Shown: piece by piece, positions 40,195-49,972 of the stretch
Layout of the letters: the number at the start of each line of letters is the position of its first letter
Position numbering within the stretch: the first letter of the stretch is position 1
Assembly: GCA_946402705.1 (NCBI GenBank)
Contig: CAMIXG010000004.1
Location: forward strand, 53,648-117,647
Reading direction: 5' to 3'
DNA length: 64,000 nucleotides
From: an uncultured Tissierellia bacterium
GTDB taxonomy: Bacteria > Bacillota > Clostridia > Tissierellales > Tissierellaceae
The notes under the pieces: generated by a model
Database searches by the model: none
Told to the model about the DNA's origin: nothing
What the model saw: the letters and a program-made list of their open reading frames with translations, nothing else
Made by a program: the position numbers and the translations under genes

Positions 40195-41586
40195 TTATTT
40201 ACCTTGGTAAAATGCCTTATATCCTCTATAAGTCATATAAACATCTGCCTTACTAACTAATTCGTAAGGTGCGTGCATACTTATTACACCAACACCGCAG
40301 TCTAATACTTCCATACCATACTCTGCCAGAATAAAGGCTATTGTACCTCCACCGCCTTGGTCTGTCTTACCAAGCTCTGATGTTTGCCATACTATTTTAT
40401 TTTCATTAAATATATTTCTAACATAGGAAACAAATTCTGGATTTGCATCATTAGAACCACTCTTACCACGAGAACCTGTATATTTTACAACTGTTATACC
40501 CTTATTAAGTTCTGAAGTATTTTTCAGTTCATAAACATTTTTATACATAGGGTCATAGCAAGCAGCCACATCTGCTGAAAGTGCATATGAATTTTCAAGT
40601 GCCTTCATTCCCATATAAGTGTTATACTCTCCAGTTAAAAGATGTACTATCTCTATAACTAGATTTTCTATAAACTTAGATGCCATACCTGTATTTCCAG
40701 TACTTCCTATTTCTTCCTTATCTACAAAAAATGCTAAACTAGTTCTACTAGGTTTTTCAGTTTCTAAGATTGCTTCTAATGAAGTATATACACAAACTCT
40801 ATCATCATGACCATATCCCATGACCATACTTCTATCTAGACCTACATCCCTTGATTTACCACTTGGTACAACTTCAAGTTCTGCTGAGATAAAATCTTCT
40901 TCGATAATTCCATATTTTTCATTTAAGATTTTTAGGATATTATATTTAACCTTATCTTTTTCTCCATCTTTAGCAGGTATACTTCCAACTAAAAGATTTA
41001 AGTCTTCCCCTTCTACAAATTCTCCAGCTTTTTTTGCCATTTGATCCTTTGCAAGATGGGGTAATAAATCTGATATATACATTACAGGATCGCTTTCATC
41101 AGCACCTATAACTATATCTATTTTTTCACCCTTAGAGTTTATAACCACACCATGAAGTTCCAGTGGAGTCGCTATCCATTGATATTTTTTAACTCCTCCA
41201 TAATAATGAGTTTTTAAATAAGTCATTTCACTTTCTTCATACATTGGAACCTGTTTTAAGTCTAATCTTGGAGAATCCATATGTGAACCAATTATATTCA
41301 TACCATTTATTATATCTTCTTCACCTATTACAAATAATGCTAAAGTTTTCTCCTTACTAACTCTATATACCTTATCTCCTGCTTTTAAGTCTTTCTTAGT
41401 TTCTATATTTACGAAACCCTTAGCTTCTGCTCTCTTTATAACCTCTCTAGTAGTCCATCTTTCAGTCTTACTATTGTCTAAAAATATTTTATAATCTTCT
41501 CCCATAGCAAATATTTCCTTTTTCATACTTTCATCTGCTATTTCCCATATATTATCTTTCTTATATATTAATTCATCTTTACTCAT
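40195..41586 (-). CDS. M18 family aminopeptidase
   Basis: Di-zinc cytosolic aminopeptidase releasing N-terminal, mostly acidic or hydrophobic, residues from peptides. The 463 residues contain the metal-site motifs HMDSPRLDLKQ (His, Asp), DKEEIGSTGNTG (Glu general base and ligand) and SMHAPYELVSKAD (His ligand near the C-terminus), plus GHDDRVCVYT. Length fits clostridial M18 enzymes. It fits an amino-acid-fermenting lifestyle. AGGAGG precedes the ATG; monocistronic by terminator placement. Confidence 0.95.
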   Translation of the reverse strand: MSKDELIYKKDNIWEIADESMKKEIFAMGEDYKIFLDNSKTERWTTREVIKRAEAKGFVNIETKKDLKAGDKVYRVSKEKTLALFVIGEEDIINGMNIIGSHMDSPRLDLKQVPMYEESEMTYLKTHYYGGVKKYQWIATPLELHGVVINSKGEKIDIVIGADESDPVMYISDLLPHLAKDQMAKKAGEFVEGEDLNLLVGSIPAKDGEKDKVKYNILKILNEKYGIIEEDFISAELEVVPSGKSRDVGLDRSMVMGYGHDDRVCVYTSLEAILETEKPSRTSLAFFVDKEEIGSTGNTGMASKFIENLVIEIVHLLTGEYNTYMGMKALENSYALSADVAACYDPMYKNVYELKNTSELNKGITVVKYTGSRGKSGSNDANPEFVSYVRNIFNENKIVWQTSELGKTDQGGGGTIAFILAEYGMEVLDCGVGVISMHAPYELVSKADVYMTYRGYKAFYQGK

Positions 41587-41644
41587 CTAATATTCCTCCT
41601 TCTATTGTTCTCTATTTTATCACATTTAAGTATATTTTAATATA

Positions 41645-41671
41645 AAGAAAAGAGATGATTAAATCATCTCT
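41645..41671 (-). terminator. Terminator after the GntR/ABC operon
   Basis: Stem GAGATGATT / AATCATCTC with T run on the minus strand, abutting the stop of the lipoprotein gene. Confidence 0.75.
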
Positions 41672-42572
41672 AATTTCTCTCTATTGATATATACCCTCTT
41701 TTATTATTGTTTTCAGACCTGCTGTAATTTTCTCCATTGGCAGTTATCATAGTAACCTTATAAGGCCCTGATTTGTAACTTTGTTTTCCAGTTTTAACTT
41801 TTCCTATATTATTAAGATAAGTAACAATAGGCTCTGTTTTTTCCAGTTTTAAATAGTTTAGCACACTACTTAATTCTTCATTATCAGTCTGGCTTACTTG
41901 CCCCTTGTCAAATTGATTAACATAAATATTTACTTTTTCAATCTCATAGTTATTAAAAATAACACCATATATTATATTAGTATTCCAAGAACCAGCCATG
42001 TTTATACTTTCAAACTCTACATATTTATTTTTATCAACATTTATAACCTTATTAAGCATATACTTGCCTTCTGTCATCTCTTCATAGATATTACTTAACT
42101 TTCCATCCTTAATATCTATTACCTCTATGGCTAAAAATATTTTTTCATCAATGTCTTTTCCTATTACAACCTTATCAAATTTTTTATTTTCAACTTTTCC
42201 ATCCTTATTCTTTATTTCATTAAAGTATGTTTTTAAACCACTTGCCATAGTTGCATCTAATTTATCAACGATTTCTTCAAATAAATCATCCCTTATATCG
42301 CTTTTATCAAGATATATGCTTGGTTCAGGATTTAATATAACATCATTATCTAAAGCCTGTCCATAGAAATATAAACTATCTGAAGCATTTTTACTCATAA
42401 CTATTTCATTTAGTTGGTCAAATACCCTTCTGGTACTTTCCTTTATATAGGTTCCCCTATAGTTTTCATATATAGACTCATCTTCCATTAAATATGATCT
42501 ATTTTCAGTTTTATCTATTGAACATCCAGTTAATAATATGGATGTTAATAACACTAAAATATATTTTTTCAT
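41670..42572 (-). CDS. Predicted lipoprotein, unknown
   Basis: The 300 residues start with a lipoprotein signal, MKKYILVLLTSILLTGCS, with Cys at residue 17 as the lipidation site. The mature part is a soluble, Lys/Asp/Asn-rich extracellular domain with no family I recognise. It is the last gene of the GntR-ATPase-permease-lipoprotein run and starts 9 bases after the permease, so it may be an accessory sensor or binding protein of that exporter, as seen in YtrA-type operons. That is inference from position. Confidence 0.75.
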   Translation of the reverse strand: MKKYILVLLTSILLTGCSIDKTENRSYLMEDESIYENYRGTYIKESTRRVFDQLNEIVMSKNASDSLYFYGQALDNDVILNPEPSIYLDKSDIRDDLFEEIVDKLDATMASGLKTYFNEIKNKDGKVENKKFDKVVIGKDIDEKIFLAIEVIDIKDGKLSNIYEEMTEGKYMLNKVINVDKNKYVEFESINMAGSWNTNIIYGVIFNNYEIEKVNIYVNQFDKGQVSQTDNEELSSVLNYLKLEKTEPIVTYLNNIGKVKTGKQSYKSGPYKVTMITANGENYSRSENNNKRGYISIERN

Positions 42573-42581
42573 AAATTCCTC

Positions 42582-43670
42582 CTATTTACATCCAATAAAT
42601 GCTACTTTTTTACTAACAAAAAATCCTGCTATGCTTCCAACTATTGGCAAAATTGCTATAATGATTTCAGCAAATCTTAGTCCAAACATCTCTGCTAGTA
42701 GAAAATATGCTAGCAGTCCACTACAAACTGTAACTCCAACTATAAATATATATCTATCAGTCTTTACAGGTATCATCTTATCTTCATTCTCGATAAGATT
42801 TTTCTTTGCAGCCCTGTAAGCCATAGCTATATTAACTACCAACATCAAGGATAAAACTATGAACTTTAAATTAATATTGGCTATAAATCCTATATTATTT
42901 ACATAGCTACTAGAACCATGAGAAAGTAGTGATATGTGTTTATAATCAATCATATATATAAATGGATTTAACCACCTTATCCAGTCGGCACTAAGCATAA
43001 GCTCTTTGAATATTGATGTTATTCCAATTTCATTTAGCCAAAGCCCCATAACTCCAGCTATAAAATATGGAGCAAACCATATAAATACACTAGAGACAAT
43101 TGAAACAAATATGTTAGATATCTTATACTGAATCATAAAGATAAAGCTATAAAACACTAAAACTATGGTATAGCTAAGTAACATTATTTTTATAGTGTTA
43201 TAAAAACCATCCATGCTTTTAAATAAGTTTGGATCTAGACTAAAATTATGGTAGTCACTTATCCAAAACATGTTCATCTGTCTTACTAGTAAAACCCCTA
43301 CTATAAACACTAAAAAAGCTACTGTTAGACTAAGTATGCCGACTAAAAGTTTAGTCACAAAATATTCTTCTGATTTTATAGGTAAAGATTTTAAAAACCT
43401 TGCAACTTCCTGTCCCTTTTCCTGTCTAAACTGCATAAAGACTTGAATAAGAGCTAGGGCTGAAAAACCTAACATTGCAATAATCCCAATCTCCTGAATA
43501 TTATCCATTACCATACTTTCATTTGGGAAAATTCCACTCATAAGCATCAATTGAAACTGACTCTTAAATGCCATATTTGTTATTGAAATAAGAGCCAAAC
43601 TTCCAAATATGGACAGTATAAAAATCCCTTTTATATTTTTCATTTCATATTTTAATACAGCTTTATTCAT
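42582..43670 (-). CDS. ABC-2 type permease of a YtrA-type operon
   Basis: Membrane permease of about 362 residues with roughly eight helices; the ABC-2 style cytoplasmic segment is FRQEKGQEVARFLKSLPIKSEEYFVTKLLVG. The preferred ATG 43670 has GAGGTGAG four bases upstream and overlaps the ATPase stop by 8 bases; the longer frame from 43697 would lie inside the ATPase gene. Works with the adjacent ATPase; the substrate may be a cell-wall-active antibiotic, as in B. subtilis ytr, by analogy only. Confidence 0.85.
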   Translation of the reverse strand: MNKAVLKYEMKNIKGIFILSIFGSLALISITNMAFKSQFQLMLMSGIFPNESMVMDNIQEIGIIAMLGFSALALIQVFMQFRQEKGQEVARFLKSLPIKSEEYFVTKLLVGILSLTVAFLVFIVGVLLVRQMNMFWISDYHNFSLDPNLFKSMDGFYNTIKIMLLSYTIVLVFYSFIFMIQYKISNIFVSIVSSVFIWFAPYFIAGVMGLWLNEIGITSIFKELMLSADWIRWLNPFIYMIDYKHISLLSHGSSSYVNNIGFIANINLKFIVLSLMLVVNIAMAYRAAKKNLIENEDKMIPVKTDRYIFIVGVTVCSGLLAYFLLAEMFGLRFAEIIIAILPIVGSIAGFFVSKKVAFIGCK

Positions 43671-44562
43671 TAAACTCACCTCTACTTCTACTTTCAATGC
43701 TACTTGTATAGATAAATATTTCTTCCAAGCTAATACCTACATTTTCCACCAAACTTGCCCCTAGCTTTTTAAAATCTTCCATTATTTGTTCTGTATAGTT
43801 CTCAACTACCAGGTAATAAATACTACCTATTTTCTCTATATTTAAAATATATCTAAGTTCCCTAAGTTCTCTATCCCTATTTTCTTCGAAAACAACTTGT
43901 AACTTCTTTATATTTTCTTTTATATCTATAATGTTTGATTTGTACTTTATCTTTCCCTTATTTATTATTACAACTTCATCACATATTTTTTCAAGTTCCA
44001 TTATGTGATGGGAACTAATAATTATTGTCATATCTTTATCTTCCACTTGAGATATCAAAAGTGATAATAAATCTTTTTTTGCTATTGCATCTAAACCAGA
44101 AGTTGGCTCATCAAGTATTAAAATTTCAGGATTTGTAGAAATATTTAGCATTATGCTAAGTCTCATCTGCATACCCTTTGATAACTGTTTTATCTTTTTT
44201 CCCAAATCCAATCTAAAGTATTTATTATAACTATCAAAATCTTCTCTTGAAAATTTTTCATATACGCTCTCATAGAAATCCACTATCTCTAAACAGGTAT
44301 AATCTCTAAAAAATTGATTCTTATCTGCCACATAAGCTATCTTATTCTTAGCAATATTATTATCATATATTACTTCTCCATCTAATAATATTTCGCCTTT
44401 TTCCACTGTATAAACACCTGCTATCATCTGAAGAAGAGTTGTTTTACCTGCACCATTTTCTCCTATTATGCCATATACTTTTCCCCTATCTAACTGTAGG
44501 TTTATATCTTCTAGGGCAGTGAAATCTTCAAATTTTTTACTGACATTTTTAACTTCTAACAT
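43663..44562 (-). CDS. ABC transporter ATP-binding protein (YtrB-like)
   Basis: ATPase of 299 residues. Walker A GENGAGKTTLL, Q loop NQFFRDYTC, signature QLSKGMQMRLSIM, Walker B LILDEPTSGLD and H loop SSHHIMEL are all present; the C-terminal 80 residues form an extra domain. It directly follows the GntR regulator (one base apart) and overlaps the permease gene, a compact regulator-ATPase-permease operon. Confidence 0.92.
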   Translation of the reverse strand: MLEVKNVSKKFEDFTALEDINLQLDRGKVYGIIGENGAGKTTLLQMIAGVYTVEKGEILLDGEVIYDNNIAKNKIAYVADKNQFFRDYTCLEIVDFYESVYEKFSREDFDSYNKYFRLDLGKKIKQLSKGMQMRLSIMLNISTNPEILILDEPTSGLDAIAKKDLLSLLISQVEDKDMTIIISSHHIMELEKICDEVVIINKGKIKYKSNIIDIKENIKKLQVVFEENRDRELRELRYILNIEKIGSIYYLVVENYTEQIMEDFKKLGASLVENVGISLEEIFIYTSSIESRSRGEFNE

Positions 44563-44563
44563 T

Positions 44564-44941
44564 CTATCCCTCCTCTATACTAGAATATATTTCTTCAATC
44601 TCTTTTATTATTTTTTCCTTGTCATATCCCATATGACCTAATTCTATACATATTGTTTTTAAATCTTCCAAAGCTTTTCTCAACCTTTCATTGTCTATAT
44701 TTTCAGATTGTCCACTTATAAAAGTTCCCTTTCCCCTAACTGTATGTATTATCTTCTGTCTCTCTAGCTCTTGATAGGCTTTACTTACAGTATTTGGATT
44801 AACTGATAATATAGTGGCCATTTGTCTTACAGATGGCAATTTATCATTTTCTTTCAATATATTTTTAAGTGTTAATTCCTTTACATTTTCTATTATTTGC
44901 TCATAAATAGGTTTGTCACTCGTTATATTTATATTAAACAT
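44564..44941 (-). CDS. GntR family regulator, YtrA subfamily
   Basis: Repressor of 125 residues with an N-terminal winged helix (about 10-77: PIYEQIIENVKELTL...LPSVRQMATILSVNPNTVSKAYQELERQKIIHTVRGKGTFIS) and a short C-terminal helical dimerisation part of about 40 residues, the YtrA layout. It is the first gene of the ABC operon and probably represses it. An inverted repeat AGTGTA-N13-TACACT lies 22 bases upstream of the start. Confidence 0.92.
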   Translation of the reverse strand: MFNINITSDKPIYEQIIENVKELTLKNILKENDKLPSVRQMATILSVNPNTVSKAYQELERQKIIHTVRGKGTFISGQSENIDNERLRKALEDLKTICIELGHMGYDKEKIIKEIEEIYSSIEEG

Positions 44942-44962
44942 AAGCTCCTCCTCTCTGTATTA

Positions 44963-44987
44963 AGTGTATTAATTAGTATAGTACACT
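44963..44987 (-). promoter_or_regulatory. Probable GntR operator
   Basis: Inverted repeat AGTGTA / TACACT with 13 bases between the arms, immediately upstream of the GntR gene and overlapping its likely promoter. YtrA-type regulators bind such dyads at their own promoters. Confidence 0.5.
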
Positions 44988-44994
44988 CTGGTAA

Positions 44995-45040
44995 TAAAAA
45001 AGTCAAATAGAAAATAATTATTAATTACTTTTTATTTGAC
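44995..45040 (-). terminator. Terminator after the hotdog gene
   Basis: Stem GTCAAATA / TATTTGAC with an AT-rich inner stem, followed on the minus strand by a T run. Confidence 0.65.
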
Positions 45041-45064
45041 CCTAATTTTTATTTTTTAGTTTAA

Positions 45065-45448
45065 TTATTCGAATTCCAATACTATGCCTTTGATTACTCC
45101 ATCTAAAACAAGTTCATCATTTTCATTATAAAGTTTAGATTCTACTACTATGTGATTTTTTCCCTTTTTCTCAAGCAAGCTAATAACTTTATTTTTAGCT
45201 ATTATCCTCTCTCCAGTCCAAACTTGTTTTATAAAATCAAATTCCATTCTATAAGTTAATATATTATATTCTCCACCCAATCTATTGGTTAAAATAGCTG
45301 TTAATAAACCTTGATTTAAAAGTTCTCCATTTTCATTTGGTATCTCATGATGCTTTCCCATAAAGCCCATTATTTTCCCAATAACTGCAACTTCTTCCAC
45401 TGTAAATACTTTCTCATAGTTTATTTCCTGACCTACTTCTAATTTCAA
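45065..45448 (-). CDS. Hotdog-fold MaoC-like protein
   Basis: About 127 residues with a hotdog-fold pattern. The VGQEINYEKVFTVEEVAVIGKIMGFMGKHHEIP start resembles MaoC/FapR-type hydratase-thioesterase domains, and the HHEIPNE...LLNQGLLTAIL stretch lies where the active site would be. The typical D-x-N-P-x-H hydratase motif is not exact, so activity is uncertain. The start is taken as TTG 45448, six bases after GAGGAGG; the ATG at 45463 lies within that RBS. It lies 26 bases downstream of the chemoreceptor gene. Confidence 0.7.
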   Translation of the reverse strand: MKLEVGQEINYEKVFTVEEVAVIGKIMGFMGKHHEIPNENGELLNQGLLTAILTNRLGGEYNILTYRMEFDFIKQVWTGERIIAKNKVISLLEKKGKNHIVVESKLYNENDELVLDGVIKGIVLEFE

Positions 45449-45474
45449 AATATACCTCCTCATATATACATAGC

Positions 45475-46929
45475 TTATTTTTTAGCATTTAAGACTATTT
45501 GCTTTTGTATTTTTTCTATCAAGTCTATTATATCATTAGATAACTTTAATGCTTGATTATAGTACAATCTAGATTCTTCACTATCATTATCATTTATAGC
45601 CTTTAATACTTTTTCTCCAAGACTATGGAACTCTAAATGAATAGGTTTTATCTCATCCCAATCTTCTATTAAATTTCTATCTTCTATATGAACGGAATTA
45701 TAAAAATGTCCAAAAGCACACTTGTTACCATCAATTTGTATAGGGTGAATTTTCATATTTCCAACCATCTCATCTAAAGAGTCTAACCAGTTTAAGTGAG
45801 ATTCTTTAGCCTTGTTTAGCACCTCGAAAAGCTCATCACCCTTTAAAGCATTTTTTCCACCTTTTAATCCCTTAAACATATATTCTATAATATCTGATAA
45901 TTCATCATCTATTTCTCTTATTTCCTTAGCCATTTCCTTACTCTTAGCAGATTGCTCCCTAATTTCATCTGTCATAAATGTTAATTTTTCAAAATCCTTG
46001 CTAGATTCTTCCATAGCACTTCCAATATCATGTGCTGCTTGCTTTATTCCTTCCATAGAAGTATTTATAAATTTTACTCCTTCTATAACATTATTTAACA
46101 TTTCAACATTTTGTGTAACTGTATCATTTACAAGTTTTATCTTACCATTCATTTTTTCTGTAGATTTTAAGGTATTATCTAAACTTTCCCTACCCTCATC
46201 TGTAGCCCTATGGATATTGTTTACAAAATCTCTCATATCTTTTAAATTAGTAACAGTATTATCTGCTAACTTTCTAATCTCATCTGCAACTACAGCAAAT
46301 CCTCTTCCGTGTTCTCCTGCTCTAGCTGATTCTATAGCTGCATTTAGGGCTAATAGATTAGTTTGGTCTGCTATGGTTTGTACACTTTCCACAATCTTAC
46401 CAACCTCTATAGATATATCTGCCAATTGAGCAAACTTAATACTTAATTCTTGCGTATCCGTCTCAACATCTTCTTTTATCTTCTGCACATCTTCCAACAA
46501 AACTAAAGATTCATCATTCTTTATAGCTAGATTAGTTGATTCTTCCGCTAAATTTTCTAAGGTATCTGAAGTTTCTTCTATGGTATTTGTAACACTTAGC
46601 ATCTCTGCTGTAGTTTCCTCTATTATGGCAACATTTGATTGACTTAAATTTGACATCTCTTCCGCAAAATCTACTAATTCATAGGCAACATGAGACATAT
46701 TTACATCAAACTGGCTTAAATTACTAACCAAACCTAGTATCTTTCTAGCTGCTTCTGCTGTTCTTTTTTCATTCTCAAGCAGCTTATCAAAAGTATTAAG
46801 TATATCTCCATGTATATCAACTTTAAAGTCTTTAGGCTTTTCTATATCCGTTCCTGCATATGTTTTCTCAACATAATCTATAATATCTACTACTTCACAA
46901 CAATTTTTCTTTGAATTAAAACTAAACAT
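45475..46929 (-). CDS. Soluble chemoreceptor with CZB zinc-binding domain
   Basis: Methyl-accepting chemotaxis protein of 484 residues without any membrane helix. The signalling hairpin has the highly conserved tip VESVQTIADQTNLLALNAAIESARAGEHGRGFAVVADEIRKLA (residues about 170-220), flanked by coiled coil. The C-terminal part is a CZB domain with its His/Cys zinc set: SHLNW, KCAFGHFY and IHLEFHSLG. Such soluble receptors sense cytoplasmic zinc or redox/oxidant signals. No che genes are in the window, so it is an orphan here. Confidence 0.9.
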   Translation of the reverse strand: MFSFNSKKNCCEVVDIIDYVEKTYAGTDIEKPKDFKVDIHGDILNTFDKLLENEKRTAEAARKILGLVSNLSQFDVNMSHVAYELVDFAEEMSNLSQSNVAIIEETTAEMLSVTNTIEETSDTLENLAEESTNLAIKNDESLVLLEDVQKIKEDVETDTQELSIKFAQLADISIEVGKIVESVQTIADQTNLLALNAAIESARAGEHGRGFAVVADEIRKLADNTVTNLKDMRDFVNNIHRATDEGRESLDNTLKSTEKMNGKIKLVNDTVTQNVEMLNNVIEGVKFINTSMEGIKQAAHDIGSAMEESSKDFEKLTFMTDEIREQSAKSKEMAKEIREIDDELSDIIEYMFKGLKGGKNALKGDELFEVLNKAKESHLNWLDSLDEMVGNMKIHPIQIDGNKCAFGHFYNSVHIEDRNLIEDWDEIKPIHLEFHSLGEKVLKAINDNDSEESRLYYNQALKLSNDIIDLIEKIQKQIVLNAKK

Positions 46930-47129
46930 TTTCCAACCCCTCAGTCATTTTTCTCATTAATCTTATTTATCGTCAGTTTTTTTACAATTTGAAGCATTTT
47001 TATGCACAATTAATAGCCTTAAAATATACATAATTTATACCATAATAGTGTAACTTGTTACATATCTTGTTAAAACCATCCCAGAAAAAATTATATCACA
47101 AATACTATTAAATATTTTTTTATTTATGT

Positions 47130-47420
47130 CTATATTTTTTTCACATTAAAGCTACCCTTAATCATATTAAAAATCTCTGCATTTCTTTTTTCATCAAAGC
47201 CTTTTATTCCAAGATGTTCTCCACAATTTGGGCATTGTAATATCTTATCAAGCTTTATAAAATCTATATTTCCTTCTACTATTCTGGTCATATACAGTCT
47301 TATAACTCCGCCCTTTCCAACTTTTTCATATAACAAGGTTTCTGACTTGCAATATGCACATAGTATTTTTAAATTATAACTTTTCTTAGTTTTTTTATAA
47401 TCTGGATTTTTGTATTTCAA
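47130..47420 (-). CDS. Small zinc-ribbon protein, unknown
   Basis: 96 residues with two CxxC pairs, CAYC (about 21-24) and CPNC (about 64-67), forming a likely zinc ribbon around a basic central segment. No named family recognised. It starts directly after the stop of the membrane phosphoesterase gene, so they are probably co-transcribed. The 200-base region downstream contains no gene that I can support. Confidence 0.7.
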   Translation of the reverse strand: MKYKNPDYKKTKKSYNLKILCAYCKSETLLYEKVGKGGVIRLYMTRIVEGNIDFIKLDKILQCPNCGEHLGIKGFDEKRNAEIFNMIKGSFNVKKI

Positions 47421-48581
47421 TTAATCCTCCACGAAATCTATTTCTATATCCACTATCTCTCTTCTGCTCCCAGTTCTAATTGGTACTCCCCAATCACCCA
47501 CTCCAGAAGATACTATTATGTTTAACTTACCCTCTAAATGATGTCCATAGACAGACTCTTTCCTAAGTTTTCGGTTTATAAAATTTAAACCTTCTAATGG
47601 CATATATTGCCCATTATGGGTATGTCCTGACAATTGTAGTTCTATTTCATCATTTCCTAGGGTTTCTCCAAATTTGGGTTTATGATTTAAAAATATAATT
47701 GGCAGATTTCTATCTGCTTTTTCTACAAGTTCATCCAAGGTTTTTTCTTGCTCATCATCTTTTCTTCCAATTATAGAAAATTCCCCTGTATTATATACTT
47801 CATCACTAAGAACTATTATACCCTCATTTTCTAAATAACTCATTTCTTCTAATATATTGGAATCTCCACTTTTATATTCATGATTTCCCTCAACGGCAAA
47901 TATCCCATACTTAGTTTTTATTTGTCCTAATTTCTTACTTGATACTTTTTTATCTTCAACTGTGCTACCTTCATCAAAAAAATCACCACCTAAAAATACA
48001 ACATCAGGATTTAGACTATTAACCTTGTCTATGACTTCATCGATATTATCCTTGGTTATAGATGTATTTATGTGTCCATCTGATAGATAGACAGCCTTTA
48101 GACTACTTATATTTGATGATTTCTTATCCATTTCTACCCTATAGTTTTTTATATCTAACTTTTTAGAATTATAAAGCCCCATAATAGCTATAAAACCTGC
48201 TATGGCAAATATTATAAATCCCCCAAAAAATAAATTATATCCAAAGGCCCTTAACCACTCTGGATAATTTATCTTGTCCCTAGTAAAATATACAAGGTCA
48301 TATATAAAATAAAATAGAGCTACATAGGTGCTTAACACTATATGAAAACCTGCTATATTTGATAGACCTTTACTAAATTTATTATCTGTTTTACCATTAA
48401 AAAACATATAGAAATATATGATTGTAGCTAAACCTAAAAACAGATGAATTCCAACATATACAGATAGTTTAACACTTCTAAATTCCTTAAAAGGTATATC
48501 TAAGTAAGAATTAAATATATATAAATTTATAAGTCCCATAATGGTAAATACTATAAACCAACCAATTGTTAAAACTTTCAT
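47421..48581 (-). CDS. Membrane-anchored metallophosphoesterase
   Basis: About 386 residues. Four N-terminal membrane helices (about 5-125) precede a calcineurin-like phosphoesterase domain with SDGHINTSI (in place of the usual DxH), GGDFFDEG, GNHEYKSGD, LNHKP and SGHTHNGQ. The start is ATG 48581 with GGAGGG six bases upstream; the longer frame from 48611 contains that RBS. Resembles YkoQ/YaeI-type proteins, some of which act on lipid substrates such as UDP-diacylglucosamine; no direct evidence here. Confidence 0.88.
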   Translation of the reverse strand: MKVLTIGWFIVFTIMGLINLYIFNSYLDIPFKEFRSVKLSVYVGIHLFLGLATIIYFYMFFNGKTDNKFSKGLSNIAGFHIVLSTYVALFYFIYDLVYFTRDKINYPEWLRAFGYNLFFGGFIIFAIAGFIAIMGLYNSKKLDIKNYRVEMDKKSSNISSLKAVYLSDGHINTSITKDNIDEVIDKVNSLNPDVVFLGGDFFDEGSTVEDKKVSSKKLGQIKTKYGIFAVEGNHEYKSGDSNILEEMSYLENEGIIVLSDEVYNTGEFSIIGRKDDEQEKTLDELVEKADRNLPIIFLNHKPKFGETLGNDEIELQLSGHTHNGQYMPLEGLNFINRKLRKESVYGHHLEGKLNIIVSSGVGDWGVPIRTGSRREIVDIEIDFVED

Positions 48582-48684
48582 ACTTTCCCTCCATAGATTG
48601 TCTTGATACACATTTCCTATATTATAATTTATTTTTGAAAAAAAAGCTCCTATTAAACTAGTAATTTTTAACTCTTATAACTAT

Positions 48685-48732
48685 AAAAAATTAAGAGAGA
48701 CTAGATTTCACTTAGAATCTATCCTCTCTTAA
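48685..48732 (-). terminator. Probable terminator
   Basis: Imperfect inverted repeat TTAAGAGAG...CTCTCTTAA with internal mismatch and flanking A/T tracts, just after the stop of the small membrane gene. Confidence 0.55.
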
Positions 48733-48736
48733 ATCT

Positions 48737-49195
48737 TTATTTAGGTATTTTATCAAATACATCCATGTATTCTGAGTAATCAATTTCATGCATATCCAAC
48801 ATGTTTTTTACATCTTGTGATGCCTCTTCAAAACTTTGATTATATTCCTTCATTTTCCACTGTGTATTATAGTATATAAAAGTAGGAATCCCAGTCTTTA
48901 GCTCTTCTTCATCCATCTCAATCAAGGTACTATAATAAGCCCCAATCATATTTTTCTCATCTTTTGTCATGCTATCATATGATTTTCCTTCCAAGTACAT
49001 CTGAGCTGGTTGCTCGATAAATAGTTTCTCTCTTAGCTTCATAGATGAGGCAAAACACAGCCAAGCTATTACTACAATAATTATTCCAACTACTACAAGT
49101 ATCCATTTTCTCTTTATCAAACTTCTAAGGGATACAAATATTCCTATTGCAAGTAGAACAAAGGAAAAAGGCATTAAAAAATTAACTAAGTTCAT
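48737..49195 (-). CDS. Membrane protein, unknown
   Basis: 152 residues with two N-terminal membrane helices (about 6-24 and 30-50), followed by a soluble part rich in Glu, Met and Tyr (QMYLEGKSYDSMTKDEKNM...). No family recognised. GGGAGGAAGTTT before the ATG supports expression. Divergent from the HD-domain gene. Confidence 0.65.
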   Translation of the reverse strand: MNLVNFLMPFSFVLLAIGIFVSLRSLIKRKWILVVVGIIIVVIAWLCFASSMKLREKLFIEQPAQMYLEGKSYDSMTKDEKNMIGAYYSTLIEMDEEELKTGIPTFIYYNTQWKMKEYNQSFEEASQDVKNMLDMHEIDYSEYMDVFDKIPK

Positions 49196-49378
49196 AAACT
49201 TCCTCCCATTTAAAATATTTTATAGTTTATTTTACCACTATAAAATATAATATACAATTAGTATAAATTTCTTAAGCTATCTAAGTACAAGTTTAATAAA
49301 ACTAAAGATGGAAGAAGTTTCTAATATGTGCTATTATCTCTATAATATAATTAATTTTATTTAAGAGGAGGATTTATT

Positions 49379-49954
49379 ATGGCCGAATTTAATATTACTA
49401 GAGACGAAGCTATGGAATTATTTAAAAAATATAATCAATCAGAAAGTCTACTTATACATGCACTATCTGTAGAATCTGCCATGCTTCATTTCGCAGAATT
49501 ATTTGAAGAAGATGTAAATAAATGGGGTAATTTAGGATTGATTCACGACCTAGACTATGAACTATATCCTGATGAACATTGCCTTAAGGTTGTTGAATTA
49601 TTAGAAGCTGAAAATTTCCCAGCAGACTATATAAAATCTATCCAATCTCATGCTTATGGAGTGTGTAAGGGTGTAGATGTAGAACCTACTCATAAAATGG
49701 AAAAAGTTTTGTATGCTGCTGATCAACTAACAGGACTTATCTATGCCTGTGTCTTAGTTAGACCAAGCAAATCTATCTCAGACTTAACTTTAAAGTCTGT
49801 TAAGAAGAAATGGAAAGACAAGGCTTTTGCAGCAGCTATAGATAGGGCTTTCATACAAAAAGGTATAGATATGCTTGGCATGGATAGGGATGAATTTATA
49901 TCTGAAACTATAGAAGCTATGCGAAAAAGAGCTGACCTACTTGGAATAGAATAA
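49379..49954 (+). CDS. HD-domain hydrolase
   Basis: 191-residue cytosolic protein with an HD phosphohydrolase domain: LIHALSVESAM (first His), GLIHDLDYELYPDEH (HD motif, about residues 57-71) and SHAYGVCKG plus AADQLTGLIYAC (further metal ligands). The compact form suits nucleotide or nucleotide-derived substrates. Plus strand, GAGGAGG RBS, convergent with the ferredoxin-like gene and ending at a shared terminator. Confidence 0.88.
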   Translation: MAEFNITRDEAMELFKKYNQSESLLIHALSVESAMLHFAELFEEDVNKWGNLGLIHDLDYELYPDEHCLKVVELLEAENFPADYIKSIQSHAYGVCKGVDVEPTHKMEKVLYAADQLTGLIYACVLVRPSKSISDLTLKSVKKKWKDKAFAAAIDRAFIQKGIDMLGMDRDEFISETIEAMRKRADLLGIE

Positions 49955-49972
49955 TAGGGTCTGTAATTAAAT

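Noticed and set aside
45812..46429. A 205-codon plus-strand reading frame
   Set aside because: It lies opposite the chemoreceptor signalling domain and has no RBS; the composition is typical of an antisense shadow.
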